Shown: in pieces, positions 34,096-46,486 of the stretch
Layout of the letters: each line of letters begins with the position of its first letter
How positions within the stretch are numbered: position 1 is the stretch's first letter
The notes under the pieces: model-generated
Told to the model about the DNA's origin: nothing
Seen by the model: the letters and a program-made list of their open reading frames with translations, nothing else
The model's database searches: none
Source of the DNA: Plumapathes pennacea
Taxonomy: Eukaryota > Cnidaria > Anthozoa > Antipatharia > Myriopathidae
Reading direction: 5' to 3'
Assembly: GCA_964036295.1 (NCBI GenBank)
Contig: OZ038469.1
Span: 17,851,591 to 17,915,590 of the forward strand
Length of the DNA: 64,000 bases
Translations under genes and position numbers: made by a program

Positions 34096-34689
34096 ATGAA
34101 GGCTCCACAATCTTCTTGACTGCTTCTTGCTTGTTCCTGACGAAAGGAGAAACACCCTATTTTATGACAGTGGTCGTGCTAAGAATGCCAATGACATCCC
34201 AGTTGCAGAATGGCCTGTACAAGAACTTGAGGAAGAGCTGCCTCAGTGCACATCAGAAACCTGTTGAAAGTCCTGTCTGGCAACTTGACCTACAGTAATT
34301 GTAACCAAGTTTCTTTTCCTGTAAGCATTGGACACAGCTCAACCAATTCACCAAGGAGCAGACTTGGTGTCTGACCTCTAGCACATCTTTGAAATGCACA
34401 CGATGCTCGCCAAAGCAACCATCCCCACGGCAAGACAACCACCCTTTCACTGATGCAAGAAACACACCAGTTCAAGACTTGACCTCTTCCTGACCACCAT
34501 CATCCTACTTGAGACTACATCCTGGATTAGTAAGCCAACTACAAAACCCATCAGATTAGAGAGGCCTTTTCTTCATCTTGGAGCATGCCCTAGCCTGCAT
34601 ATTTGAGTCCTGTAACACATGTGCTTTCCTCCAGAACTTCCCAACTGCCTTCAACAATCATCCAAGGACCCAGCCGACATCATAGGCAC

Positions 34690-37600
34690 CTATTTTGTTG
34701 CAAATTGCATCAGATTGTATCTACTCGTTGCCACAGCACATTTGACTCCACAACCAAGGTACAGACCCCACTTGAGCAGATCACTTACCAAACGAGCCTC
34801 ATCCCAACTGCTAAGACAGGTGATGAGAGAGGCCAGCCAAAGCTGACGCAGGAGTTCTGATGTAGAGCTGATAAGCACTGCTGGTCCACCTCCCCAGGGC
34901 TTGAATGAGGTGATCCGGCACTCCACTGGGTGCTGTGACTGTGGCAGCTCTGAATCGAAAGCTATGGCTTGAAAAGTTGCCTGGCACACCTGCAGCTGCC
35001 AGGATTTGGCAAAGCCAGTTGGTGAGTAAGGTGCAAGTCAGAGGCTGACCATCCTGCAGCAAGAACAAGGGGCTTGGAACAATACCTCTGAGAGACAGAT
35101 AAGCCAACATGGCCTGAACAGCGCAAAGAGGAGGTGTACCGAGGCCAATGTGAATAAAGCAGCCAACGCAGAACGGATCAGTCTTGGACGCCTTAATCTT
35201 AACTTGCAAGCAGGAAGGGTTAGAGTTGGAGTTCATAGCAATATCTGATACCTCAAGATGAATGGAGGACTGGAAACTGGCGAGATTGGGGACTGGAACT
35301 CTGAGAATCTCAAGAAGCCAAAGAAGGCGAGAGTGCAGGCAGCCCAGAACATGCAGTGGTCAGAAAGAATCAGATCGAGTTGGCAATAATCCACATAATG
35401 GAGTCAGTCACAGGCAAACGTTCGTCGGCAGGAGAGCCTTGCTGACGCTTGATGCCACGAACCACCCTGGAGACGTAGACAGTTGGCTAGAGGATTGGGG
35501 AAGCCTTGTTCGATGTATAGAGACCATCCAGCAGAAAGGTAGACCTTAATGGAGGAATGTTGGAGGGACTCGGCTAAGGAAGTTGCAAAAAGGCCGAGGG
35601 TCCACTCATCGGCTGGACAAGGAGAGCCACTGGCGTGAAGCCTGCCGGAATGAAGACAGAAATGGTGAAACCTGTCTTGGGCGGACGTATACGTTTGGCG
35701 AGTAGAAGGGGCCAGACCTTCGTAAGAAAATTCCAGCAACACTGCTCTAGTTGGGAGAAGTCAGATCCTTGAGAAGCTGATGCAGAATTGGAACTGGAAA
35801 CGGGTGCACCTCGGGAGCTAAACGCTGGAATTCCTGCCAATTAAAACGAGAAAGGGCATCAGCAATTGAGTTCCGCACGCCAGGAATGTGTCGGGCCGTG
35901 AAGAAGTTGAAACGGGCTGAGGCCATAAGCAGACTACACATTAGATGCATCAGCTGGGGGACCTTGGAAGTCCTAGAGTTGAGGACCGACATGACAGCTG
36001 TGTTGTCAGAACGGAACAAAATGTTCCTCTTAGCCCACCTTGGGCCCCACAGATGTGCTGCGATAACTACCGGGAAGAGTTCCTTGTAGGCAATAAACTT
36101 GTGCCATTGGATGGGCAACCATGGACCAGAGAACCATTCTCCGCAGAAAAAGGCACCAAAGCCAAGGGAACTTGCTGTGTCAGAAGTGACCTCCAGATCT
36201 AAATCCGGGGTCAAGCCTGGATAGAGCCAGAAGCTGACGCCGTTCCCCGAAGAGACAAATTGAACCCACCACTGGAGGTCAAGGTGGAACTACTGGTTCA
36301 ACCAGATAGGATGATCAGGTTGCCAGAAGCAGCAGAGCAGGTCAATCATGCGCGCAGGAAGGTTTGGCCAGGCCAGACCACTTTGGCGGCGAAATGGAGG
36401 TGGCCGATCAGGGATTTGAGTTGTCATCTGTCGCACCAGCAGCAAGGAACCCACGAGAAGAGTAAATCTTGAAGGGCAAGTAGCTTCTCAGCTGGTAGGC
36501 GAGCTATCTGGTTGACTGAGTCAAGTTTGATGACCAAAACAACCATACAGGTTATGGGTCTCAGACACTTAGTGGGATGCAGTGGCAGGCCCAGCCGACG
36601 ACAAACGTTTAAGGCAGTGTCGGAATTGTGAGCACACTGTAGAGAAATAGGAGGGCCCGCACTGATGAAATCACCCAAGTAGTGAACGAGATCGGACACC
36701 GCGTAGTTCACGTGTAGGATCCATTCCACTAAGTCCACTACCAAGTTGAAGATGAAGGGTGCTGAAGGCCAAACGGGAGCGTGAGATCGATGTAAAACTG
36801 GCCTTTCGATACTTCATTGACCAGATAGGCATCGACAACGGCCGGATGTTGAAGGGCAGATGGCTTGTTACGTTTAGAGGAGCTAAGGGGAGAGGTTGCA
36901 AGGAAGCCCACCTTAAACCCATGCCTAAGCCCCTGGATTATGAAGAAAACTCGATCCTGGTCCGGGTGCTCATGCAGCTCCTGGGTGAAGAGGTCAGGGA
37001 CGAGAGGGCTAACTAATTCGACCGGAGGAAGGGGAGACCACGCTAGAAGGGGAAGTAAAAGCGAATTTGCAACCAGAACACGCACACGGAGCAATGCAAC
37101 CAAGCAACTCAAGCAAAACTTAATGGAACTAAGAAGCAACCAAGGCAACAGCAACAGCAAAACTAGTGACTAGCAAGAAAAAAGAAAAGAATTGAAGTTC
37201 CTTCTTGGGATGCTTGGAGAGCTCCTTGGAGTCTGGGCCAGGCGACAAACCATGTTTGGCGTCAGGCACGATGTCTCGATCGGGCGAATCAAAACAATCC
37301 TTGGCACGATGTAAGCCAGAACAAGAACTGCATTTGTGGTGAAGCGGCAGGAAGAATAAGGCGCAGAGCAACGACCACAGTTCCATGACCTGCAGACAGC
37401 AAACGATGAGTTGTTACCCCAAGCTTCGCTAAGCTTCAAAGACGGGATACAGAACGAATCCAGGGCGAGGCACCCGCTGAATGGAAATTGAACAGCTGGA
37501 CATCCATGCTTGACCAATCCTGCAGCTTCGTGGCGGCGGCATGCTGGCAAATGGTGCAATCATAGGCCAACCAAACGCAACCGGCAAATCGCCGGTAAGT

Positions 37601-38350
37601 ACGGAGGATTAGAAGCTTGTAGCTCGTTAAATCACGCCAGCAATGTTGGGAAGTGAGAAAACAAGGACCAAGGAAAAAACTGAGAACGCTTTGGTCCAAG
37701 ACACAATGCCCTTGATGCGCCGGCGTTGTCTCTTGGGAGTGGAGGTGAGAACGGCATGCCCATCAAACAGCAGTTGAGGCTAGGGTTCAACTTCTGACAA
37801 ATTCGCAGAGAGAAGGTCGCTGAAATCCACAAATTTGCCCGCCACAGTTTGTGCCACCAGCTTTGCAGGTACAGGAGAGAAACCGGGACCAACGACAAAG
37901 GGTTGTTGAAAAATGGGTGGGGCCAAACTAGGAACGTGAGCAGAGGTAGCCATGTGGAACGGGTTTTGGATGAACAAAGACACAGAGTTGGACAACACAG
38001 CAATAGACAGAACGGCAAGGGAGAAAGTGTTCCCAATAAGGGCATGGCAACCGACCTACCTTGAACAGAAGGGGTGGAGGAAGCTTGTAGATTGAGACAA
38101 TCCGGCTTCATTGGAGAGGCCACCCCATGCCAAACAAGATGGAGCAACAACAGGCACATGAACAGGTGCGATCGAACTCAAGATTGGTAGAACAGATGCC
38201 AATTGTGACAAGGCCGCAGGTCCAGTGGGTGGCAAATCGGCAGCTAACACAACACGAACTGCAGCCACCAGAGGCGATGAACTCCGGCTAAGGACTAGGA
38301 TCAGAACGTGGCAGCGAAGAAGGAGCTGTCACCAGAGAAGACAAAGTCGT
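34690..38350 (-). mobile_element. Tyrosine-recombinase retroelement (DIRS/Ngaro/PAT-like), copy 2
   Basis: Same order as copy 1. Gag zinc-knuckle region at 37129-37559 (CSSCSGLHRAKDC), RT at about 36424-37160 with YLGDF where copy 1 has YLDDF, RNase H at 35747-36214 (TSDTASSLGFGAFF, ADALSRFNW), recombinase at 34811-35742 (HSFR, AATVTAPSGVPDHLIQALGRW, final Tyr in AYQLYIRTP). The change of Asp to Gly in the YxDD motif and several frameshifts mean it is inactive. Confidence 0.85.
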
Positions 38351-38564
38351 GGTAGAGTTGAAGTACTCGACGCCATGGCCAAAGAGTAAGCACTATCAAG
38401 ACTATTATGAGTTTGACGCAACATCGCAAACTTAGAGTCAAGCAAGAGATCCGCAACGATCTGCAAGCAAACTGCAAATGCCACAAACCGCGCAAAGCCC
38501 CAGAATGCCACGGGGCACCCCTGCTGCAGGGAGCAACTGCTGACCAGCAATTGTTTTGAGGTTA

Positions 38565-39760
38565 ACTTTGCCTAAATTACATTTAGCCACATTTAAAAGT
38601 GCATCAGTTTCCAGTGGCCAAGAACAGTGCTACAAACCAAGTTTCAATAATATATTATCTACCTATTTTGGAAATTTTGGAGGGAATTTTGTAATTTTGG
38701 GAAGACTTCAGAAAAGTGCTCTCTCATAAGAGAGACTGACCCGGATCAACCGCTGTGACAAATTGCACAAGGTTCTAACAAATGGTCACACCGAAGATCT
38801 TCGAATAAGTGCCCCACTCTAATAGATGACAACCCCCCCTCCCCCTCTTGGCCAAAATTTTAAATAAGTGCCTCCTCCCCTTTACAGACTTTGTCATTTT
38901 TGCACTGATGGTAAATTAGCACCATCGAAAATCAAAATCGATGTTTTATGCTTTAAAGTATGTCGCTATTAATAAATCTATACGAACTGCTTTGTTGTTC
39001 ATAAGCAAATGATACGCATTGCAAAAGTAAATGACTAGGAAAAATTTAATAAGGGCCTCCCCTCAAACAAGCTCGCCCTTTGAATAAGCATTCCTAACCT
39101 AAATTTGCTGAGGCCCAGGATGCTTGTGGTATGACCGAATGGTAAAAAATCTAAAACACTTCACTTATCTTTCTTGAGCCATTTTTCATTTAGAAGTTGT
39201 GCCTCAGTAAGAACTGAAAAAAAAAAAGAAGAGAGTTGCACATAACTTCTGGTGGAAGGCCAGAGGGCACAATTTGCCCTACACTACATTTGTGGCAGTG
39301 CAAATCAAGAACGTTTTAGAAAAACAACAGCAAAAAAGTTGACACCTGAAAAATAAAAACACACGCAAAGCAATAATTCTTTGTCAACCAAACTGATTAG
39401 ACATCATTGTTTTCAGCAGCCAATATCTGTATTGTTTGCACAACTTATCCTTTGGGATTTTTCTGCATAATATCGTAGCAGACCTGGAAATTTTGGCACT
39501 TTGGATTAAATCTATCTAATAAAAAAAGCAAGCTGTTCACACGTATGTGACAGACAGCAAATTAGGTTTTTGCCCAACATAGTGCAGCAAACACTAAGTA
39601 TAAAATATAAAATATAAAATTCAAAAGTGCCCTCCCATTTAAAAACATTCATGTCCACAAATTATTGTAAAATAAAGTCTTTGAGAGAATAGGACTCACT
39701 GAGAACGTTTAGAGCACCTCTTTCAAAGACAAAGTAAATAACATCATACATGACTGTAGA
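38565..39760. other. Non-coding part of the duplicated unit (copy 2)
   Basis: Matches 8036-9230 with scattered substitutions, a shorter poly-C run near 38833 and small indels. No gene was recognised. Confidence 0.6.
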
Positions 39761-39775
39761 ATAACATATCAGAGC

Positions 39776-40068
39776 TTACAGTTTTCTGTTCAATACATTT
39801 CCACATTCATCTTCCGCTTGAAGCCATCTCCAGCCAAATAATCCTTGTAAACTTTGAGTCAAGTCCATGTGCCATGCCTCTTTTCCACTGTCCTGAAAGC
39901 TGCGTGGTGTGAAAGCTCTGCGAGAAAAGAGAGAAATGTATTAAATAACCTGAAATGTTTCAAAGACAGGCATAAAGCTAAGCGTAAGTTCGTTTCATTC
40001 ATTTGTATGTCGCAAGTTTCAACTTAGTAAGACTCACCAGAAAGCCTGACTTTCGCTCGCTCTGCCAT
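39776..40068 (-). CDS. Candidate two-exon ORF of about 56 codons (copy 2)
   Basis: Counterpart of 9245-9537. Start codon context, GTGAGT donor, GCAGAG acceptor and stop are all kept. Substitutions seen include Ile to Thr after the splice and Glu to Gln in SLEGLFGW. Lying next to the ubiquitin-like ORF and upstream of the DMAC2L-like gene, it may be host sequence rather than part of a transposon. Confidence 0.4.
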
Positions 40069-40647
40069 TTTTGGTTTACAAATCTCTTCTCACAAACACA
40101 TCCATCTTTGTCGGAGTCTTCTCACAAATGGCTTCTGTGCATGATGGAACAAAAGGTGTGAAAAGTGCAGTCAGGCCAGTTTTGGCACACTTGTCAGTTG
40201 GATGCATGAACAAAACAGCATGGGATGCATGAACAAAATGTGCACGAGGTTGGGTGGGGTTTTTTGGGTTATAAGTAAATGGCCACGGCCATATAACTAA
40301 AAAATAGATATCTAAAAAGTACATGTGCCTACTGCTCTAAAGCAGGGAGGTTACTGAGTAGGCATGAGAGCGAAACCTGATAACTTATATGTAAATTAGT
40401 GGACAACAGTTTAAAACACTAAAAAAAGTCGAAATATCATGGCTTTTGTGCCCCTTGTACAAACAAGTTTATTACTTCGCATTGTGCTGTTGTCACAGCC
40501 TGCAGATCATAAGGACATGACTCAATTGCTAATTTATCAAGGATTATGCCATCTTATGTTTTATTCATCATCGTCGGTATAGAGAAGCTTGTCAATTTAT
40601 AAGAGATAATATGTAAACTAACATCAAGTCAATATGAGTATATTTAT

Positions 40648-40974
40648 TTATAATTTGAATACCTGTGCAGTTGCGTCGCCGCCCGAGTCGCCGTCTGTAC
40701 TCTTCACGTTGACATTGAGAATAGCAATCATCTTGTCCTTGTTGTTTAAATCATGTAGATCAGATATTTCTACATAGTCGTTCCAATCGCTCTCGAATCT
40801 TTGAAAATATATTCGCCTATTTTGCGAAACGTCAAAATGAGCTTTTGTATATTGATTTAGGTCCTCAAGAGACTTGAAATGCTGGACTTCAACCACTTGG
40901 CGTCTGTCACCAAGCTGTAAAAGGATCTGCAACGCCAGATAAACATTCTGTGTTTTTATTCTGAATATATGCAT
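40648..40974 (-). CDS. Candidate exon with ubiquitin/PB1-like fold signature (copy 2)
   Basis: Nearly the same 108 codons as 10185-10511 (MHIFRIKTQNVYLALQ; FESDWNDYVEISDLHDL). The 145-bp palindromic element is inserted just upstream of the start codon; its target-site copy overlaps the first base of the ATG complement, so the start itself survives but its leader is changed. Confidence 0.45.
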   Translation of the reverse strand: MHIFRIKTQNVYLALQILLQLGDRRQVVEVQHFKSLEDLNQYTKAHFDVSQNRRIYFQRFESDWNDYVEISDLHDLNNKDKMIAILNVNVKSTDGDSGGDATAQVFKL

Positions 40975-41136
40975 TCCACATGGGGTGTATCGAAAACGAA
41001 GACCCCGAAAACGAAGACCTAAGACCCAGAAAACGAAGACCCCGCAAATTTATGTTAACTTATTTTGGGGTCTTCGTTTTCTGGGTCTTAGGTCTTCGTT
41101 TTCGGGGTCTTCGTTTTCGATACACCCTTCCACATG
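40974..41136. mobile_element. 145-bp palindromic MITE with 9-bp target-site duplication
   Basis: The element (40983-41127) begins GGGTGTATCG and ends CGATACACCC; the two halves are close to perfect reverse complements around a short AT-rich loop (AAATTTATGTTAAC). It is flanked by direct repeats TTCCACATG at 40974-40982 and 41128-41136. Copy 1 at about 10511-10519 holds one TTCCACATG, the intact empty site. A 9-bp duplication points to a Mutator-like transposase acting in trans. No coding capacity. Confidence 0.95.
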
Positions 41137-41314
41137 GCTACTCGAGCAAACAAAATATTAAAATATGCACTTATTGCAAGAATGAAAACACAAATATGCA
41201 AATAATCACGTTCTTATTGCTGCAGTGCACCAAACTATGACTCGACAGAACACGGATGGTTTAATTTCAGGCCAATACCTCACGGATTTTACCTTCTTCA
41301 TTTCCTCCGTCGCC

Positions 41315-43219
41315 ATGTTTCATGCTTTGAGACATTCTCGTTCCAATCTCCCAACCTACAGTCATCTCCAGGTCCCCGCTGTAAATCTCATCTTGATAGG
41401 TTCGAGGACATGCTGGCCAGCGCCTGGTTGAAATTGGTTTTGTTTTGGACGGGTACGAGCTCACAATGATTGTAAGTATAATTGGAGACAAATAGATCTA
41501 TTTCTCGTCACATTGGTTCTTTTTGGATGCAAATAACAAGTCATAAAGAAGTACATGGTGCTTCACAAGTGCGGACCACTTTGCTCACTTCTTTGATGTG
41601 TTTCTCAAATGCCTCATAATTTTCCTCCTCATCAGCTCAATTTCAAAGTCTGCGAGGAAAATATAACATTGTCCCTGCAGGAGAAGTTATGGACATACGC
41701 ACGTCTTACATGCATTTTAAAATTTATCCTCCTGGAATCGTATGTATTAATGTTTTATCAAAACATTGTAGGGACTCAGACGAGCTATTCAGCTCAGTTC
41801 CAGGCCTTCCTGGAGTATTCCCTGTCGCCCTTACTACATGTGGATTAATTTTGTATTCAACAGGTAGGTTCTTATTGTGTTCAATAGTTATCATTAATAA
41901 TCAAGAGCAGTATACATTAAACTGTTGAACCATCTCAATGCACAGGTTAGATGAAAAAAGGCTCGAGGAATTTGGACCAGACAGGTGGGCATGACATCGA
42001 TGGAAACAAGTTTGGACTGCTTTACTGATATGTCTTGGTTTTGTTTGTGGCTGGACTTCATTGATAAAGTATTTTACAAGGGGGATCTTTGGGAATCCTT
42101 TGGTGTTTTAATATTTTTGTTACTTTCTGTAAACTATTATTTTGATTGGCGTGTTCTTGTTACTTACAGAGTTGCAGCAGAGTGGGTTTTGAGGTGTGGA
42201 GGTGGGGTCAAATTCAAAAAGCCAAACATTTGGCTGTGGGACTACAATGCTCTTCCACCAGGACCCAAGGGACAGCACCTGCTTGAGGCAATCAATGCAA
42301 AAGAGACCAGTGTGACCACTGGTGGCCTATTACACCTAGGCAAGACACAATGCACTGGTGATATCAAAACATGGAGCTTTTTAATGCCTTTGTGATCCTT
42401 TCCACAATAAGAGTTCTTTACTGTGCTGCCTCTGGATTCTTCTTTAGTTTTTGTTATATCAGTGGAATTACAGTACTGTTCATAAAAATAATGTCTAATA
42501 TTGTAGTGCAAATTTTGATTTATTGTTCATTAGTGCTAATTTCACATTCCATTAATGTTCCACTCTGGCAAGTTGTTGTACCATGCACAATTTCTCCAAC
42601 TCTTCCTTTTGGCTCTTTGCTGTAGCTATTGTTTCAAGATGGTGTCAAAGTATAGCTGCAACAGACTTATTGTGAGCTTCTGGTATTATTCCAGTGGGAT
42701 TAAAACACCTGGAAAGTTTAAATTTAAATGGCTGCAAGTATGTGACAGACATGAACAAGCTGCTACCTGTACAGAAGTCTCTCACAGAATTGGACATCAG
42801 TAACTGCAATGGTATCCTGGATGTCTCCCCTCTGATTGAGTTGAAGTAAGTACATGATGACTTATCTTTGAGCCAGACATATTCAAATGCCTTGAATTTC
42901 AAAAATATATATACAGTGGGAAAACTAGAGCTACTGTTTATAATACTATGCAGACTGTCCACAACTTTCATGTTCAAGTTTTCTCAGCTATTCTCACTTT
43001 TTTTGCTATCCCAACTGCTACAGTTTGCAAGCAGTTCACTGGGCTACTTGACCAACTCTCTGTTTGAGCTGACAATCCTAAACCTTATTTTTAACTGCAT
43101 AATTACATGACAGAAACCTGAAGAAACTGAATCTCTCTGGAACTGCAAGAATAAAGAACAGGGAAGACTCCATCAGATTACTTCAGAAAAGTCTGCCAGA
43201 TTGTGAAATTGAGATATGA
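41315..43219 (+). CDS. DMAC2L: DMAC2L/ATP5S-like mitochondrial leucine-rich protein (5' end unresolved)
   Basis: The family (ATP synthase factor B, distal membrane arm assembly-like) acts in mitochondria. Supported exons: 41946-41984, 42170-42357, 42695-42845, 43114-43219; phases 2, 1, 2 close. Diagnostic stretch: LEEFGPDRVAAEWVLRCGGGVKF, then WDYNALPPGP and LLEAINAKE; then leucine-rich repeats LKHLESLNLNGCKYVTD, SLTELDISNCNGILDVSPL and NLKKLNLSG, ending DCEIEI. A likely first exon starts at 41315 (MFHALRHSRSNLPTY, like a mitochondrial presequence), but I could not join it to 41946 in phase. DMAC2L fits better than DMAC2 because of the GPDR.A.EW.LRCG pattern. Confidence 0.78.
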
Positions 43220-43645
43220 AGATGAAGGCCAGTGTCCTCTTGAAGATAACTACCCTGCCAGCCATCTCTCACTATAAAAACAGAATAGGTTGGTTTTGAT
43301 ACCCTTTCATGACCTCTCATGAAGAATTTTAAAGTTCTTGAACTGTTACCTATCATGATTTATAATATTATGATGAAGTCTGAGTGTTAAATATTTTAAC
43401 TGTAACTCAGCACTTCCCTTTTCAATAATTGAAATCAAAAATAAATTAAATTAAGATGAGTATTACATATTTGGTAAAAATTTTTTTTTGTAAACTATTA
43501 GATACTAAAAGTTGAACACCCAATATATGAGTAGTTGTGTGTGAGATTCAAGGATACTGATTGGCTGTATTCCCCTACCTCCTGCCCTCATGTTACTGTT
43601 GTGTATATGTATGCATACTCATTGATTATCAGACTTCACAGAGTT
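43220..43645. other. Convergent 3' flanks, no gene
   Basis: Between the stop codons of the DMAC2L-like gene and FPGT. AT-rich, with AATAAATTAAA near 43440 that could serve polyadenylation. No other feature was seen. Confidence 0.4.
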
Positions 43646-46380
43646 TTAATTCAGAATTGTCTGCCGCAATGTCTCTCTTATTTGCAGTGTTCCTTGGATG
43701 TCCTTCATTTGTAGGATGTCAGCCATTGATACAAAGTTATTGTTCACAGGTTTCACTCCTTTGTGCTGCACATTTTTCCTCTCCTTCAGTGCCTGTAGCA
43801 TCTCAATAGTGTAAAGTACAGATCCTTCCTGAGACAGAAACACAGGGAAGAGGCGTGCATGCCACAAACTCACTGTGCCCCACTTGTTCTGTAAAAATTT
43901 CCAAAAATGTCACAACACAAAATGTCAATCACATGCACACACAAATCTTAGCACTGTAGTATGTTTTGGTCTTCATCCTGACCACCACACTAGCTCCTAA
44001 ATCCTGCTTTATCTGACTAACCAGCAGCCATACCTGGTAATAATATTTTATTCTACCTTATGAGTGATGTAGTGAGAATTTGGTACACACACAATATTAT
44101 ATTACCTGTGTCACATTCAGCAATGCCATGGCGGCATCAAGAGGCATCCCAAAATATGTCAACTTGCCAATCTCTGTCACAGCTGCAGTCTTTTTGACAT
44201 TATCACTGATTCCAAAAATAACTGATACAAACAGGCCTGTTGTACCACTTAGAGAAACACAAACAGTCGTCATGAAGGTGTTGTCAGGGATCACGGATCC
44301 TGTCGGCACTGTAACATTACTGACAATTGAGTTGTTCCCAATTACAGCATCGAGGCCAATATGACAGTACTCCAGAACAGTGTGATTACCCACTTTTGAG
44401 GGCAGAGCTTGGAAGCAATGGATGAGACAGTTTCCCTCGCTTTCATCCTCTTCCTTTGCGCTCCTGGTTTTCTTCACCATCACTTCAGTCTGGAAATGAG
44501 ACTCATACCTGATGAAACAAATCAGAAATATTGGTAATTTTTAGGGGTGTTGATGGGGTAGAAAATAATGTATTTTCTAAGAACTTATTGTGGCAATTTC
44601 GTCAGGAGTGGTCATTTTTTCAGTGGTGGATCCAGGAAAAAATATTGACCAGTTCCCAAATGTGTGAGTGTTGATACTGGGACTCCTGTGAAACCTTTCC
44701 TTTCCTGAAAAGTTTTTGAGATTAGGCTTTCAGAGGCTGAGAACTAAATCTCCTAATTCTGACCTGTTTCCATAAATTAGTCTGGATAAGCTACAATTTG
44801 GGCCAGTCAAGAACACTGTGGCAAAATTTGTCATTTACAACCAGCAAAGCAGAAGGGTATTATCTTTATTAATAAGCACTTGCCTAAATATTGGGTCAAT
44901 ACATAAGCACTGTATGTACTCAGCCGTGGTGCCAATGTGGTAGAACTTGGACTCATTGAGCAGGAGAACATTAAGTTGTGTTCCTTTCAAAAAGTGAAAG
45001 ATCTTCATTCGCTTGTCCACCAAGGAAGCTGTCTCTTTAGTCACATTTGCCACATTTCTTGTGTATGTAGCTGAAGCATCAGGACCCAGGGCCTGGAGAA
45101 AATCTCCATATGCATCCACCTCACAGTCGATGGGTTTTATTTGCTCAGCAAAGTCATGAAGTCCTTTAGCTGTGTTCCAGTCCATGTAGTAGACACTATC
45201 TGTATACACATATTCTTTGTCATCTTGCAGAAAGACAATGCCATGCTTTCTCATCTCGTCAACTGAAGGCTTGTGGAGGAACTTTAGGCAAGTGGTCTGT
45301 GATATGACAGGCCACTCCTAAGAAATAAAAGACAGTTTCTTTAGTTTGTAATCCTGAAATAACTGATTAAACTACAGTATCACTTCCTACAACAAAGGCT
45401 TAAGAGAAACAAGTTCCAGGCTATGACACTGTAGGTACCTTATTGCTGTAAAATTCTTGTGACAGTGCAAACACTCCATGGGTTGTACCAATCTCCAGAG
45501 GGGAGGGGTGCGCAAGAGCTGTGAACCCTGGTCTTGTAAATGTCCAGTCTCCCTCACTGTTGAAAAACTCAAAGGCATCAGATGCTGCCACAAAAATACC
45601 AGGACTCATCCGCTGAGGAAATTCTATGAACATGGCAAGTTGAAGCTCCAGCATTTGACAGAGAGGGTTTCCTGTGTGGAGAATAATATTGGTAATTCAC
45701 AAGAAACAAACCCTATAGATACCGCTATAAGTCATCAGCCAAATTCAAGAAAACTCTGGGGGAGGGGTGGGGGGACACTTCCTTTGATAGGCAAGGCTCC
45801 TACATCCACATGTACCTCTGGTGTAAGGTTAAAACTCCCAGGGAGGGGTAGGGAGCTGGAATTGATCGATGCATATTAGTAGTTTCCCATTACAGAAATC
45901 CCCAGACCTGAATGTATAGTCATCACCGGTTCTATTCTAAGCAACTGAACAGCGCTTACCGACGGGTAAAGCCGTGAACGCTTTACCGAGAACACTTGCA
46001 TTGGGCAATCTCTGACTGTAGCCTCCAGCCGGAAGTAGCAGAATCTTGCACGTGCTTAATTTGTCCGCCCCATAAAGACCCAATAGATCACCAATAGTAA
46101 CCAGCACTGAACCACCATTGCCGATCTTAGGTCCAGGCGGGTCATGGAACACATGATAATCCAAGCCTGTTGGAAGTTCTCGGCGGTCAAGTTTTGCTTG
46201 GAGTTGAGCTTCATACGCTATTTTCTGCTCTTTGTCAAGGGCTGTTATGACGACAATGTCCCAGAATGGGAAGCTCGGCTCTCTTCCCCTAATGGAGTGA
46301 AATAACTCTAGCTTTCGCGCTGTTGATTGTCTTATATTGCGACTAACTTGAGGGAACTCGGAATCTCTTTCAGACGACAT
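43646..46380 (-). CDS. FPGT: Fucose-1-phosphate guanylyltransferase
   Basis: Makes GDP-L-fucose from fucose-1-phosphate and GTP in the cytosolic fucose salvage pathway. Exons: 46380-45960, 45671-45439, 45317-44884, 44508-44106, 43888-43646; phases close to 577 aa, near the vertebrate length. Diagnostic: DPPGPKIGNGGS (80-91), PAGGYSQRLPNAS (117-129, nucleotidyltransferase loop), MLELQLAMFIEFP, HPSPLEIGTTHGVF, then a left-handed beta-helix-like C-terminal part (VLEYCHIGLDAVIGNNSIVSNV) and LWHARLFPVF. Exon 3 ends at a GC donor (AG/GCAAGT). An in-frame ATG at 46488 overlaps the TRAPPC6B start codon; I chose 46380. Confidence 0.93.
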
Positions 46381-46486
46381 GTTTGCTCCCTCGGCCAGAA
46401 GCCTCAACACCACTCGTTCTAGGCTTCTCTCTTTGTCCCCAGGGTCATCCGCGATACCGGATGGCCCTGGAGACGAGGGTGCAAAC
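46381..46486. promoter_or_regulatory. 106-bp bidirectional promoter between FPGT and TRAPPC6B
   Basis: The start codons of FPGT (reverse, 46380) and TRAPPC6B (forward, 46487) are 106 bp apart, head to head, so one short region must serve both. The interval is moderately GC-rich, and no TATA box was seen. Confidence 0.75.

Larger units (their letters stand above)
30986..41324. repeat. Segmental duplication, copy 2
   Basis: Direct-orientation copy of 1-10707. At its left edge the BEL element continues further upstream, and at its right edge it continues without a break into the first codons of a DMAC2L-like gene, so both flanks look natural. This suggests the copy 2 position is the older one, though copy 1 cannot be inspected past the window edge. 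It carries a post-duplication palindromic insertion at 40983-41127. Confidence 0.95.

Noticed and set aside
32879-34155. Long repetitive reading frames in copy 2
   Set aside because: Same cause as in copy 1; a one-base loss in one unit changes the frame midway, showing no coding constraint.
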